DNA of 64,000 nucleotides, taken from NCBI RefSeq assembly GCF_009762775.1, contig NZ_CP046401.1:3992001-4056000 (forward strand). Direction: 5' to 3'. Shown in pieces: positions 1 to 8,750 of the stretch; position 1 is the first letter of the stretch; each line of letters begins with the position of its first letter. Under the pieces are notes generated by a model. It was not told where the DNA came from and did no database searches. It was given only the letters and a program-made list of their open reading frames with translations. Origin of the DNA: Maribellus comscasis (lineage in GTDB: Bacteria > Bacteroidota > Bacteroidia > Bacteroidales > Prolixibacteraceae). The position numbers were made by a program, and so were the translations under genes.

Positions 1-105
<105 letters not shown>

Positions 106-109
106 ATTG

Positions 110-141
110 AAGCCCGTGTTCTTACTTGAGCACGGGCTTTA
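110..141 (+). terminator. Rho-independent terminator of rRNA operon
   Basis: AAGCCCGTG (110-118) pairs perfectly with CACGGGCTT (131-139) around a 12-base loop, followed by a short T stretch. It lies immediately after the 5S gene, as expected for the end of an rrn operon. Confidence 0.8.
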
Positions 142-238
142 CTGTGTGTAAATGTTGTTAATTAACGTGAAAAGTTTCTAAGTTTTCAGTTTAACATCGA
201 TGCTTTTTTTAGTTTTGTTCTCGAATTACTTGGTTCGC

Positions 239-2239
239 ATGAGAAAACAGATAAATAAATATCTTCTTTTTGTCATAATTGCTTTTTTACCTGTGCTTGT
301 GTTTTCACAGCGGCCCAGCGAATTAATGAATGATGAAGAAAGTCAGCCAGGTAAACCACAAAAAGAAATTAAACCTGAAATAAAATTATGGCAGCTTTCC
401 GGTTATGGAGCTTTTCAGGATTCAAGCAAGTTAGATACAATGCTGAAAGATTTTCGTTTGTATCATCCGGTATACAAAAATTCTATAACAGCAACTTATC
501 TCGGAAATTATGGTCTGCCCTATTTGGATAATAATTTTTTTGAACGAAAACCGGGTATCGACTTTTTTTTCCTGCGTACCAGGGAAGCTTATCTTTTAAC
601 ACCATCAAAACTAAAATATTATAATACCCGCACTCCTTATACTGTTTTGGATTATAGTCAGAGCGAAAATAAAAGCCGGAAAAGTGAAGCAAGATTTAAC
701 GTACTTCACACTCAGAATGTGAATCCATATTTAAATCTCACATTCCGTTATGACCAGGCACGTTCTGATGGTCAATATAACTATCAGGATAGCAAAAATA
801 ATTTGGTGTCGCTGTACTCGAACTATAACAAAGATGAATTAAAAATACACGCGGGATTTATAGCTAACAGTATTCAAAACAGTGAGAATGGAGGATTGGA
901 GGCTGACAGTTTATTGCTGAGTGACAGAGAAACAGAGTATTTGAATGTTAACTTAAACAGCACCCGGTCGAAGTTTACCAACACGTATTTTTTTGCAACG
1001 GGAGAATATCGGTTTGGGAGGCATATAAAAGTAGATACGATTCCTGCATCGGAAGAACCTTTTCCTGAAGACGAAGAGGGGGCAGCTCCTGTGCCTCCTT
1101 CAGAAATTTTTAAGCCTATTGTAGGCTTGATGTATTCAGTTGAATACCAACGCCACTATAAACAGTTTACTGATGAAGAAGATACAACAAATACCTTTTT
1201 CCCAAATACTTATTTTGGTGATGATTATGTGAAAGATTCTATTCGGTTCAATAAGATTTCAAATGTCTTTCAAATAAAGCAGTACGAAAACCCGGACAGG
1301 AAAACGAGTTTTGGGAAACGGGCATTTATTGGGCAGGAATTTGTTAAGGTTACACATCCGGGACCAATTCCTGACGTCTATAATCGACCGCAGGTTAGCA
1401 AATATTCTAATGTATATCTCGGGGGAGGTATTTTTAGGCAAACAGGCAATTTTTGGCAATGGAATGCCGAAGGAAAATTTTATGTGGTTGGCAGGAATAT
1501 CGGACAAACTGAAATATCAGGAATAATTTCAAAACCATTAAGGCTTTTTAATGATTCTCTGGCAGCATTCAAAGTTAGGGGAGCAATTGAGAATACGGTG
1601 CCGGACTATTTTCAGGAAGAGTTCTATTCAAACCATTCAAAATGGGATAATAACCTGGATATGGAACAAAGTATGACCATAGAAGGTAGTTTTGAAATGC
1701 CAAAACGCAGACTGAAACTTGGAGCCAACTATGCCCTCATAAACAACTATATTTATAATGACACCCTTGGGATTCCTGCACAAACAAATGAAGAATTACT
1801 TGTAGTTGCTGCCTATATTGATAAAGATTTTAGTGCACGTAATTTGCATCTCAGAACCCGCTTGCTTTACCAAAAAGTATCAAATGAGAAGTACATTCAT
1901 CTTCCCGATTTTTCTGCTTTTGTTTCAGCTTATTATCAGTTTGTTATTTCTAAAGTATTATACACGCAGTTGGGGGTTGATACCCGGTATTATACTTCAT
2001 TTTATTCCGATGCCTACGATCCTTCAACGGGGTTGTTTTACCTTCAGAATGAAAAAAAGACAGGAAATTTTCCGTATATTGATGCCTACGCCACTTTAAG
2101 GCTGAAAAGAACCCGTTTTTTCTTTAAAATGATTAATATAGGGACCAGTTTTATTGAAAGGGAGTATTTTACTACCCCGCATTACCCGATGAATCGAATG
2201 ACGTTCAGATTTGGAGTTGCCTGGTCTTTTTATGATTGA
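239..2239 (+). CDS. Putative outer-membrane porin (Porin_10 family)
   Basis: A 666-residue protein, predicted to be an outer-membrane beta-barrel of the Bacteroidota 'putative porin' family (Porin_10). I chose the ATG at 239 because it gives a clean signal peptide (MRKQINKY, then a hydrophobic run ending VFSQ). The upstream ATG at 200 would add 13 residues before the basic n-region. The body is rich in aromatic, alternating beta-strand segments. The family hallmark is visible near residues 60-130: a plug-like start with GYGAFQDSSKLDT and a LGNYGLPYLDNNFF-type motif. The C-terminus ends in an aromatic strand (FGVAWSFYD), typical of barrels. Its stop overlaps the start of the downstream transglycosylase gene (TGATG), so the two are probably co-transcribed. 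The substrate is unknown. Confidence 0.82.
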   Translation: MRKQINKYLLFVIIAFLPVLVFSQRPSELMNDEESQPGKPQKEIKPEIKLWQLSGYGAFQDSSKLDTMLKDFRLYHPVYKNSITATYLGNYGLPYLDNNFFERKPGIDFFFLRTREAYLLTPSKLKYYNTRTPYTVLDYSQSENKSRKSEARFNVLHTQNVNPYLNLTFRYDQARSDGQYNYQDSKNNLVSLYSNYNKDELKIHAGFIANSIQNSENGGLEADSLLLSDRETEYLNVNLNSTRSKFTNTYFFATGEYRFGRHIKVDTIPASEEPFPEDEEGAAPVPPSEIFKPIVGLMYSVEYQRHYKQFTDEEDTTNTFFPNTYFGDDYVKDSIRFNKISNVFQIKQYENPDRKTSFGKRAFIGQEFVKVTHPGPIPDVYNRPQVSKYSNVYLGGGIFRQTGNFWQWNAEGKFYVVGRNIGQTEISGIISKPLRLFNDSLAAFKVRGAIENTVPDYFQEEFYSNHSKWDNNLDMEQSMTIEGSFEMPKRRLKLGANYALINNYIYNDTLGIPAQTNEELLVVAAYIDKDFSARNLHLRTRLLYQKVSNEKYIHLPDFSAFVSAYYQFVISKVLYTQLGVDTRYYTSFYSDAYDPSTGLFYLQNEKKTGNFPYIDAYATLRLKRTRFFFKMINIGTSFIEREYFTTPHYPMNRMTFRFGVAWSFYD

Positions 2240-3672
2240 TGAAGTATTTTTTTCTACATAAAAAATCAACTGTAAAAATTTTCTTTTTGTTGGTTTGTTT
2301 TCTCTGTTTATTCTCCTGTAACCATACGAGCAGGGAAAAGAAAAAGAAGGAAACTGTCCAGTCGGAGTCAAACGATCTGGAGCGGATACGTAATACCGGA
2401 ACATTACGCGCAGTTGTCGATTATAACTCAACAAATTATTTTGTATACAGGGGAAAACCAATGGGGTTTAAATATGAATTGTTAAAACAATTAACCAGTG
2501 ACCTGGGAGTGAACCTTGAGATAGTTGTAAGCAATAATTTGGCTGAAACGTTTGATGGCCTTCAAAATAAACGATTCGATTTAATCGCTAAAAATTTAAC
2601 CGTAACAAAACAACGAAATTCTTTGGTTGATTTTACAGTCCCTTTGGAACAAACCCGACAGGTTTTAGTGCAGCGGAGTCGTGAAAATCAATTGGATTCG
2701 GTATATGTGAATTCAACTCTTGAACTTGCCGGAAAAAAAATCCATGTTCAGAAAAATACCTCTTATTACCGGAGAATGGTAAATCTTTCGGAAGAAATAG
2801 GCGAAGATATTTACATTGTTCAGGATACGGTTTACGGGGTGGAACAATTGATTGCTTTGGTTGCTGAAGGTGAAATTAATTATACCGTTTGCGATGAGAA
2901 TATTGCATTGCTGAATAAAATGTACTATCCTAATCTTGACGTTTCTTTAAAAGTAAGTTTTCCGCAAAATATTGCCTGGGCTGTAAGAAAGGACTCAAAG
3001 GAGTGGAAAGAATATCTAGATAACTGGATTTCGAAGTTTAAAACGTCAAGGAAATACCACGTTTTATACCACAAATATTTTGAAAGTCCACGAACTGCCG
3101 AGCGGTTGGAGAGTGATTTTCACAGTATTTCGGGTGGAAATATTTCAAAGTACGATAATTATATTAAAGAATTATCAGAAGAATACGGTTGTGACTGGCG
3201 TTTAATAGCATCAGTTGCTTATCATGAATCACGCTTTAATGCGCAGGCTGAGTCATGGGCAGGAGCTTACGGGTTAATGCAAATCATGCCTTCTACAGCA
3301 CGTTCGCTGGGAGTTGAGAATTTTGAACGACCGAAACAAAATATCAGGGCGGGTATTCTTTTACTCGACTGGCTGGATGAACAACTAAGCGAATCGGTAA
3401 GGGATTCAACAGAGAGGATAAAATTTGTACTTGCGTCGTATAATGTGGGCTTGGGGCATGTAAAAGATGCACAAAGACTTGCCCGGAAGTATAAAAAAAA
3501 CAGCGAGATATGGGACGACAATGTTGATTTTTATCTTCGAAACAAATCAGCGGAAAAATACTACAAAGATCCTGTTGTTCGTTGGGGATACTGCCGAGGG
3601 GAAGAAGCTTACTTATACGTTTCCAAAGTGCTGAACAACTACCAACATTACCTGAATGTTATTCCTGAATAA
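2239..3672 (+). CDS. MltF-like membrane-bound lytic murein transglycosylase (lipoprotein)
   Basis: A 477-residue lipoprotein with a hydrophobic signal ending in the lipobox LFSC (about residue 27). Residues about 45-285 form an SBP_bac_3-type (periplasmic solute-binding-like) domain. Residues about 300-470 form a lytic transglycosylase SLT domain, with the catalytic Glu at about residue 330 in YHESRF and the YGLMQIMPSTA motif. This order is that of MltF, which cleaves the glycan strands of peptidoglycan non-hydrolytically, the N-terminal domain being regulatory. ATG 2239 overlaps the porin stop; a TTG one codon earlier is possible. The 3' end overlaps the convergent NUDIX gene by 14 bases. 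Family assignment is strong; the exact symbol is not certain because Bacteroidota have several MltF-like paralogues. Confidence 0.88.
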   Translation: MKYFFLHKKSTVKIFFLLVCFLCLFSCNHTSREKKKKETVQSESNDLERIRNTGTLRAVVDYNSTNYFVYRGKPMGFKYELLKQLTSDLGVNLEIVVSNNLAETFDGLQNKRFDLIAKNLTVTKQRNSLVDFTVPLEQTRQVLVQRSRENQLDSVYVNSTLELAGKKIHVQKNTSYYRRMVNLSEEIGEDIYIVQDTVYGVEQLIALVAEGEINYTVCDENIALLNKMYYPNLDVSLKVSFPQNIAWAVRKDSKEWKEYLDNWISKFKTSRKYHVLYHKYFESPRTAERLESDFHSISGGNISKYDNYIKELSEEYGCDWRLIASVAYHESRFNAQAESWAGAYGLMQIMPSTARSLGVENFERPKQNIRAGILLLDWLDEQLSESVRDSTERIKFVLASYNVGLGHVKDAQRLARKYKKNSEIWDDNVDFYLRNKSAEKYYKDPVVRWGYCRGEEAYLYVSKVLNNYQHYLNVIPE

Positions 3673-4282
3673 AAGATAAATCGCCCATTAAATCATAAAA
3701 TTCAGATAAAATCATAGCAGTGGCCCCCCAAATAATTTCACCGTCAAATTTTATGCAGGGAACTTCAAGAACTCCTATGTTGGTTTTAATGCTCGTCTTT
3801 TCAAAATGATTTTTATATTTCAAAATCGGGAACAAAACCATCTTTTCCACTTCATCTTTGTTAATGCTAAAGGTTGGTTTTTTATTTAGCCAGCCAACAA
3901 TTGGTTGAATAAGGAAGCCGCTCACTTCAACGTATAACTCCGAAAGCACTCCGAGTATTTCAATCTGATTTTTGTGAACTCCTATTTCTTCGTAGGTTTC
4001 GCGCAGGGCGGTTTCAACTGCATTTTCACCTTTCTCAATTCGGCCTCCCGGCAGTGCAATCTGACCGGCGTGGTGTTTCATGTGTTTTGGTCTTTTTATC
4101 AGGCACCCGTATAAATTGCTGTTTTCAACATATAAAGCCAGTAAAACACTGCTGTGTTTCAGCTTGTGTCTTTTTTCGGGTGCAGCGAGCAGTTTGCGGC
4201 TCGGGGGAAGCATTTTTTTATGCGATGCCTCACCGGGAAGTGTAATTTGAAGTGCTTTTTTTATTTCGTTTTGAAATGCCAT
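3659..4282 (-). CDS. NUDIX hydrolase, probable CoA pyrophosphatase (NudL-like)
   Basis: A 207-residue cytosolic protein. The NUDIX box spans about residues 79-101 (GGRIEKGE...RETYEEIG), with all acidic metal ligands present. Immediately before it lies the UPF0035/CoA-pyrophosphatase signature (LIKRP...HHAGQIALPGGR), which in characterised members marks hydrolysis of CoA and its derivatives to 3',5'-ADP and phosphopantetheine. The ATG is at 4282. The gene is convergent with the lytic transglycosylase and overlaps its 3' end by 14 bases. A TATTTTTG -7 element lies just upstream. The NUDIX family is certain; CoA as substrate is inferred from the signature. Confidence 0.85.
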   Translation of the reverse strand: MAFQNEIKKALQITLPGEASHKKMLPPSRKLLAAPEKRHKLKHSSVLLALYVENSNLYGCLIKRPKHMKHHAGQIALPGGRIEKGENAVETALRETYEEIGVHKNQIEILGVLSELYVEVSGFLIQPIVGWLNKKPTFSINKDEVEKMVLFPILKYKNHFEKTSIKTNIGVLEVPCIKFDGEIIWGATAMILSEFYDLMGDLSFIQE

Positions 4283-4286
4283 AGGG

Positions 4287-4294
4287 CAAAAATA
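4287..4294 (-). promoter_or_regulatory. Candidate -7 promoter element of NUDIX gene
   Basis: The minus strand reads TATTTTTG, matching the Bacteroidota -7 consensus TAnnTTTG, only a few bases before the ATG at 4282. No clear TTTG -33 box is seen at the usual spacing, so the transcript would be nearly leaderless or the match is chance. Confidence 0.3.
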
Positions 4295-4326
4295 AGAAAT
4301 GGATTTTTAAATAAATTGTTTTTAGT

Positions 4327-4352
4327 CGTTTTGAAAACATAAAATCAAAACG
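4327..4352 (-). other. Inverted repeat downstream of HTCS gene
   Basis: CGTTTTGA (4327-4334) and TCAAAACG (4345-4352) form a perfect 8-bp stem about 40 bases past the regulator stop codon. No uninterrupted T tract follows on the minus strand, so it is only a possible terminator or 3'-end stabilising hairpin. Confidence 0.35.
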
Positions 4353-4392
4353 GAAGTCGTTTCAAATTGTTGTAAAGGAAAGCGCTTGCGGA

Positions 4393-7300
4393 TCAACTAA
4401 ACTTTTTCCTGGTGTCGTCGGAGATGTTGATATTTTTAAGACGGTGTTTTGTAATGTACCCGGAAGGAAGTTCTCCATAAAATTCTTCAAAATATTTTGA
4501 AAAGTAACGCGGATTATTAAAACCTACATGATAGGCTATTTCTGAAACTGTCAGCTGGCTCGATTGCAAAAGATCAGCGGCTCTTTTTAACCTGATTATA
4601 CGAATAAATTCGATTGGGGTTTTACCGGTTAGTGCCACCATTTTTTTGTACAAACTTACCCGGCTCATCCCCAATTCTTTGCTCAAATCTTCAACGGTGA
4701 AAGAAGATTCTGAGATGTATGTTTCAACTGTTTGGAGTGCCTTTTTTATAAATTTCTCGTCCTGCGAATTGACTTCAATTTTTTCAGGATTAATACCAAT
4801 CATCGACTGGTAGGACAAGCGGAGTTGTTCGCGCGTATTGATCAGATTTTCAATTCTCGATTCAAGAATCCGAAAATCAAAAGGTTTTGAAATATAGTCG
4901 TCAGCACCTGATTCAAAACCTTCAACTACCGGTTCTGTTTCAGTTTTGGCAGTAAGCAGAATTACCGGAATATGTTTGGTTTTGCGGTTGGTTTTAATTG
5001 TGGTACACAACTTAAGCCCATCCATAACCGGCATCATAATATCGCTTACAACCATGTCGGGAAGCTTACTTTCTGTCAATTCCCATCCCTGCTCACCATT
5101 TTCAGCCTCAAAAATATTATACAGCTTTTTTAAGTTATCTTTTAAATAAAAACGAAAATCAGGGTTGTCTTCAACAAGTAGAACTGTTTTTTTTGCATGA
5201 CTATGTGTAATTTCCTCTTCCTGTAAGGTGCTTTGAGAGAGCTCTTTTTTACTTTCTGTAACCTGATTTTTATAGGAATCAATTTCTTCTTTGGAAAATA
5301 ATTGAGCCGGCAATTGAACTGTAAATGTACTTCCTTTACCGACAATACTTTCAACTTTTACCGTACCTCCCAAAATAGTAACATACTCGTTCACCATGGA
5401 AAGCCCTATTCCGCTGCCCTGGTTTGTTATCGAATTAGGTAAATCGTTTTGGTAAAAACGGTCGAAAATACGGGTTTGCTGTTCGGGGGCAATTCCTATT
5501 CCGGTGTCTTTTACAGTTATTTGTACGGTAGCAGTTTTCGATTCTGTATTTTGGTCCGGTATTTCAATGTCGAGATTTACTTTGCCTTTTTCGGGAGTGA
5601 ATTTAAATGCGTTTGAGAGAAGGTTGGTAATAATTTTATCGGTTTTGTCTTTATCAAAGAAAGTAAAAAACGCCGGTATTTTGGATTTGAAGTCGAACTC
5701 AATTTGTTTGTTTTGAGCCAGATCTTCAAATGATAAACTAACCTCATGAATAAATTTAACCATATCACCCCAATTTTTTTTGGCTTCCGGTTTCTGAACT
5801 TCCATTTTCCTAAAATCCAGCAGTTGATTTACCATGGTTAGCAATCTTCGTGCATTTCGCTGGACCAATATCAGGTGATTTCTGTTTTTTTCATCATGAG
5901 TTTGGGAAATTAGTTTCTCGATGGGGGAAATTATCAACGAAAGCGGGGTTCTGAATTCATGGCTTACATTGGTAAAGAATTTGGTTTTTAAAGCATCCAA
6001 CTGCTGTATTCTTTCCGCTTCCCGATGTTCCTGTTCTGCTTCAAATTTTAGTCTGTGACGTTCGAGCATTATTCTTCTCGAAAAAAGGACCAGGGCTGCA
6101 AAAAGCACAAAATAAAGAACAAATGCATAAATGCTTTTCCAAAAAGGAGGAAGGATTTCAATTGTTAACGGAGGCCGCATTTCTGTCCATTCATCTCCAT
6201 CTCCTGTTACCCTGATTTCCAGCTCATATTCTCCTGCGTTGAGGTTGGTAAAAGTAATGTCGTTTAAGCGTTCATCTACCGGGAGCCATTCATCGTTAAA
6301 ACCTGTAAGCCGGTATTCAAAACTGTTTTTTTCCGGGTGAAAGAAGTTTAGTGCTGCAAATTCAAAAGAAAAAACATTTTCGTTGTGCCGGAGCGTAATT
6401 TTATCGTATTCGGTAATCGATTTTTCAAGAATTATACGATTTCTAAATGGTACATTAACAGGGACATTTTGATTAAAAACTTTAAATTCAGTGAGAATAA
6501 TTTTATTTTCGGTATTTTGTTCTTTTATTTTTTCCGGGATAAACAGGTTAAATCCATTGGCCCCGCCAAAAATAAGTTCTCCTGAGCGTGTCCGGTATAC
6601 AGCTTTTTCATTAAACTCTTTTCCCTGAAGTCCATCCAGAATGTTGTAATTGTTCACTTTTATATTCAGGTCATCAAGAGAAGGATGTTGCTGCGTATTT
6701 ACTACCGAGATTTTTGAGATACCATTTGTGGTCGATATCCAGATATTGCCTTGTTGATCTTCCTGAATGGTTTTTATATTGGAACTTGCCAGTCCGTCTT
6801 TTTCTGTTAAAACTCTGAAACGCGATTCATTTCTATCTAAAACGTTTAGCCCCTGGTGTGTGGCTATCCATATAAATCCACGCCCGTCTTCAAGTAAGTC
6901 AATTGCATTTTTATCACTCAATTTTCCATGTGTTCCGGGCTCCGGAGTATAATGATAAAAACGTTTTGTCCCGAGGTCAAGTCTGTCCAGTCCATCGGAA
7001 GTTCCAAGCCAAAGATTGTTTTGCGAGTCTTCAATTATAGAAACAACAAAATTGGATCCCACTGAATTGATATCTTCTGTATTATAATGATAGAATTCGG
7101 TTTTTTCGCGGTCGAATAAGTCAAGGCCGCCGTTTAAAGTTCCAATCCATAGATTTTGTTTTGAGTCTTCGTAAATTTCCCAAACACGATCATCAGCTAA
7201 CGACCACGGATTTGAAGGATCGTGCCTGAATGTTTTGAACTTTTTCCCGTCAAAACGGTTGAGCCCGCCAAAGTACGTTCCTATCCACAGTATTCCGGCC

Positions 7301-8619
7301 CGATCGATAAAAAGCGAAACGATAACATTGTTGCTAATACTTTCCGGATTATTGGGATCGTATGTGAATGTTTTGTATGAATTGTTTTTCCGGTCAAAAT
7401 ATATGAGACCTCCACCATTTGTCCCAATCCATAAATTTCCTTTACCGTCTTCTACAAAACAGTTCACGTCGTTGTATGGCAGGCTGTTTGGGTCAGAGGG
7501 AATGTGACTAACATGTCCAAACCGAATCAGGTTACTATGATAGTAGCTTAGTCCTTTTTTATATGTTCCTGCCCAAATAATTTCTTCGGAATCTTTAAAG
7601 AGATAGGTAACGCTGTTTTGACTGATGCTGTATCGATCATCACGGTTATTTACAATATAAGAAACCGATTGGTGTTCTTTATCAATAATGTTAATACCAC
7701 CATGATCTGTCGCCAGCCAGATTTTCCCGTTTTCGTCCTCTTCAACCGATGAAACGAGGTTATTATTTAAGCGAATGGGATAAGAGGAATTTGTATAGTT
7801 TTGAATTTGATTAGCCGAAGAACTGATATGAAAAACACCATTCGGACTACCGGGGGAACAAATCCAGACATCGTCATCGCTGTCAACAAACAAACTGAAA
7901 CTGTAGATTTCACTTGTCAGCCATTTATCCAGTTCGAATTCTTCAAGAATTTGAAAGTTACTTGGAGCAATCTTTTGAACTACTCCTGAGTTTGAAATAA
8001 CCCAGAGATTTCCTTGCGAATCTTCATCAATGCCATAAAGATAATTATTATTTCCGGCCTTCCCGGGATTTCTCGGATACGGAATTGAATCTGTTTTTTC
8101 GCTTTTTGGTGAATACTTATAGAGCCCGAAGTCTCTGTTTACAAACCACATATTGCCAGCGCTGTCTTTAAACAGATTTTGTAAAGTGTTTAATGGAATT
8201 GATGTATTTTTATAATAATTTCCGGCTCTTTTAAACGATTCACTTTTAGGATCATAAATAACAAAGTTCTGGAGAGAACGAATCCAAATATTCTGATCAA
8301 TGTCTTCAAAAAGAAAATCAATACTATTAAAAGGAATGGATGTAGAGTCGTATAAATTGTTCAGATAGATTTTAAAATTGGTTCCGTCAAAACGGTTTAA
8401 TCCACGGTCGGTTCCAAACCACATAAAACCCCTGCTGTCTCTCAGAATCGCTCTTACCTGGTTATTGGAAAGTCCGTCGTTTATGTCAATATGCATAAAC
8501 TTATACTGTTCTCCCGTGTGGCCTTCGTCAGCATTAACCGGAAAACAGCAAACGATAGTAAGCAGAACAACCTGAAATACAATATTTATTTTTGTTTTTG
8601 TTGAAAATAGAATCATCAT
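4393..8619 (-). CDS. Hybrid two-component system sensor/regulator (HTCS) of the glycan locus
   Basis: A 1408-residue one-protein signalling system. A signal peptide or N-terminal membrane segment precedes a periplasmic double beta-propeller in which I count at least 13 Reg_prop blades of the type NLWIGTxxGGLxxFDR, then a Y_Y_Y domain (about 745-810) and a transmembrane segment (about 818-842). The cytoplasmic half has HisKA with His887 in SHEFRTPL, a HATPase domain, a receiver with Asp1193 in VVSDIMMPV, and a C-terminal AraC-type HTH (about 1300-1395). Upstream codons at 8673 are only TTG; the first ATG pair is at 8619/8616 and gives the best signal peptide. HTCS proteins bind an oligosaccharide in the periplasm and activate the neighbouring PUL. 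A terminator separates it from the GH31 gene, so it is probably transcribed independently. The ligand is inferred to be a xyloglucan-type oligosaccharide. Confidence 0.93.
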   Translation of the reverse strand: MMILFSTKTKINIVFQVVLLTIVCCFPVNADEGHTGEQYKFMHIDINDGLSNNQVRAILRDSRGFMWFGTDRGLNRFDGTNFKIYLNNLYDSTSIPFNSIDFLFEDIDQNIWIRSLQNFVIYDPKSESFKRAGNYYKNTSIPLNTLQNLFKDSAGNMWFVNRDFGLYKYSPKSEKTDSIPYPRNPGKAGNNNYLYGIDEDSQGNLWVISNSGVVQKIAPSNFQILEEFELDKWLTSEIYSFSLFVDSDDDVWICSPGSPNGVFHISSSANQIQNYTNSSYPIRLNNNLVSSVEEDENGKIWLATDHGGINIIDKEHQSVSYIVNNRDDRYSISQNSVTYLFKDSEEIIWAGTYKKGLSYYHSNLIRFGHVSHIPSDPNSLPYNDVNCFVEDGKGNLWIGTNGGGLIYFDRKNNSYKTFTYDPNNPESISNNVIVSLFIDRAGILWIGTYFGGLNRFDGKKFKTFRHDPSNPWSLADDRVWEIYEDSKQNLWIGTLNGGLDLFDREKTEFYHYNTEDINSVGSNFVVSIIEDSQNNLWLGTSDGLDRLDLGTKRFYHYTPEPGTHGKLSDKNAIDLLEDGRGFIWIATHQGLNVLDRNESRFRVLTEKDGLASSNIKTIQEDQQGNIWISTTNGISKISVVNTQQHPSLDDLNIKVNNYNILDGLQGKEFNEKAVYRTRSGELIFGGANGFNLFIPEKIKEQNTENKIILTEFKVFNQNVPVNVPFRNRIILEKSITEYDKITLRHNENVFSFEFAALNFFHPEKNSFEYRLTGFNDEWLPVDERLNDITFTNLNAGEYELEIRVTGDGDEWTEMRPPLTIEILPPFWKSIYAFVLYFVLFAALVLFSRRIMLERHRLKFEAEQEHREAERIQQLDALKTKFFTNVSHEFRTPLSLIISPIEKLISQTHDEKNRNHLILVQRNARRLLTMVNQLLDFRKMEVQKPEAKKNWGDMVKFIHEVSLSFEDLAQNKQIEFDFKSKIPAFFTFFDKDKTDKIITNLLSNAFKFTPEKGKVNLDIEIPDQNTESKTATVQITVKDTGIGIAPEQQTRIFDRFYQNDLPNSITNQGSGIGLSMVNEYVTILGGTVKVESIVGKGSTFTVQLPAQLFSKEEIDSYKNQVTESKKELSQSTLQEEEITHSHAKKTVLLVEDNPDFRFYLKDNLKKLYNIFEAENGEQGWELTESKLPDMVVSDIMMPVMDGLKLCTTIKTNRKTKHIPVILLTAKTETEPVVEGFESGADDYISKPFDFRILESRIENLINTREQLRLSYQSMIGINPEKIEVNSQDEKFIKKALQTVETYISESSFTVEDLSKELGMSRVSLYKKMVALTGKTPIEFIRIIRLKRAADLLQSSQLTVSEIAYHVGFNNPRYFSKYFEEFYGELPSGYITKHRLKNINISDDTRKKFS

Positions 8620-8684
8620 CAAGGTCTTAACATCCAAAAGATACAAGAATTTTGTATTAATCCTGCCTAACAAAACAAAAATGT

Positions 8685-8728
8685 AAAAAAAACGGGAAAC
8701 TGAAAATTACTTTCATGTCTCCCGTTTG
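8685..8728 (-). terminator. Terminator of the susC-to-GH31 transcript
   Basis: On the minus strand AAACGGGA...TCCCGTTT forms the outer stem, with inner pairing TGAAA/TTTCA, followed by a run of T residues (8685-8690). It lies 23 bases after the GH31 stop, ends the PUL operon and separates it from the HTCS gene. Confidence 0.75.
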
Positions 8729-8750
8729 TTCCTAACTTGCTAAACAAACA

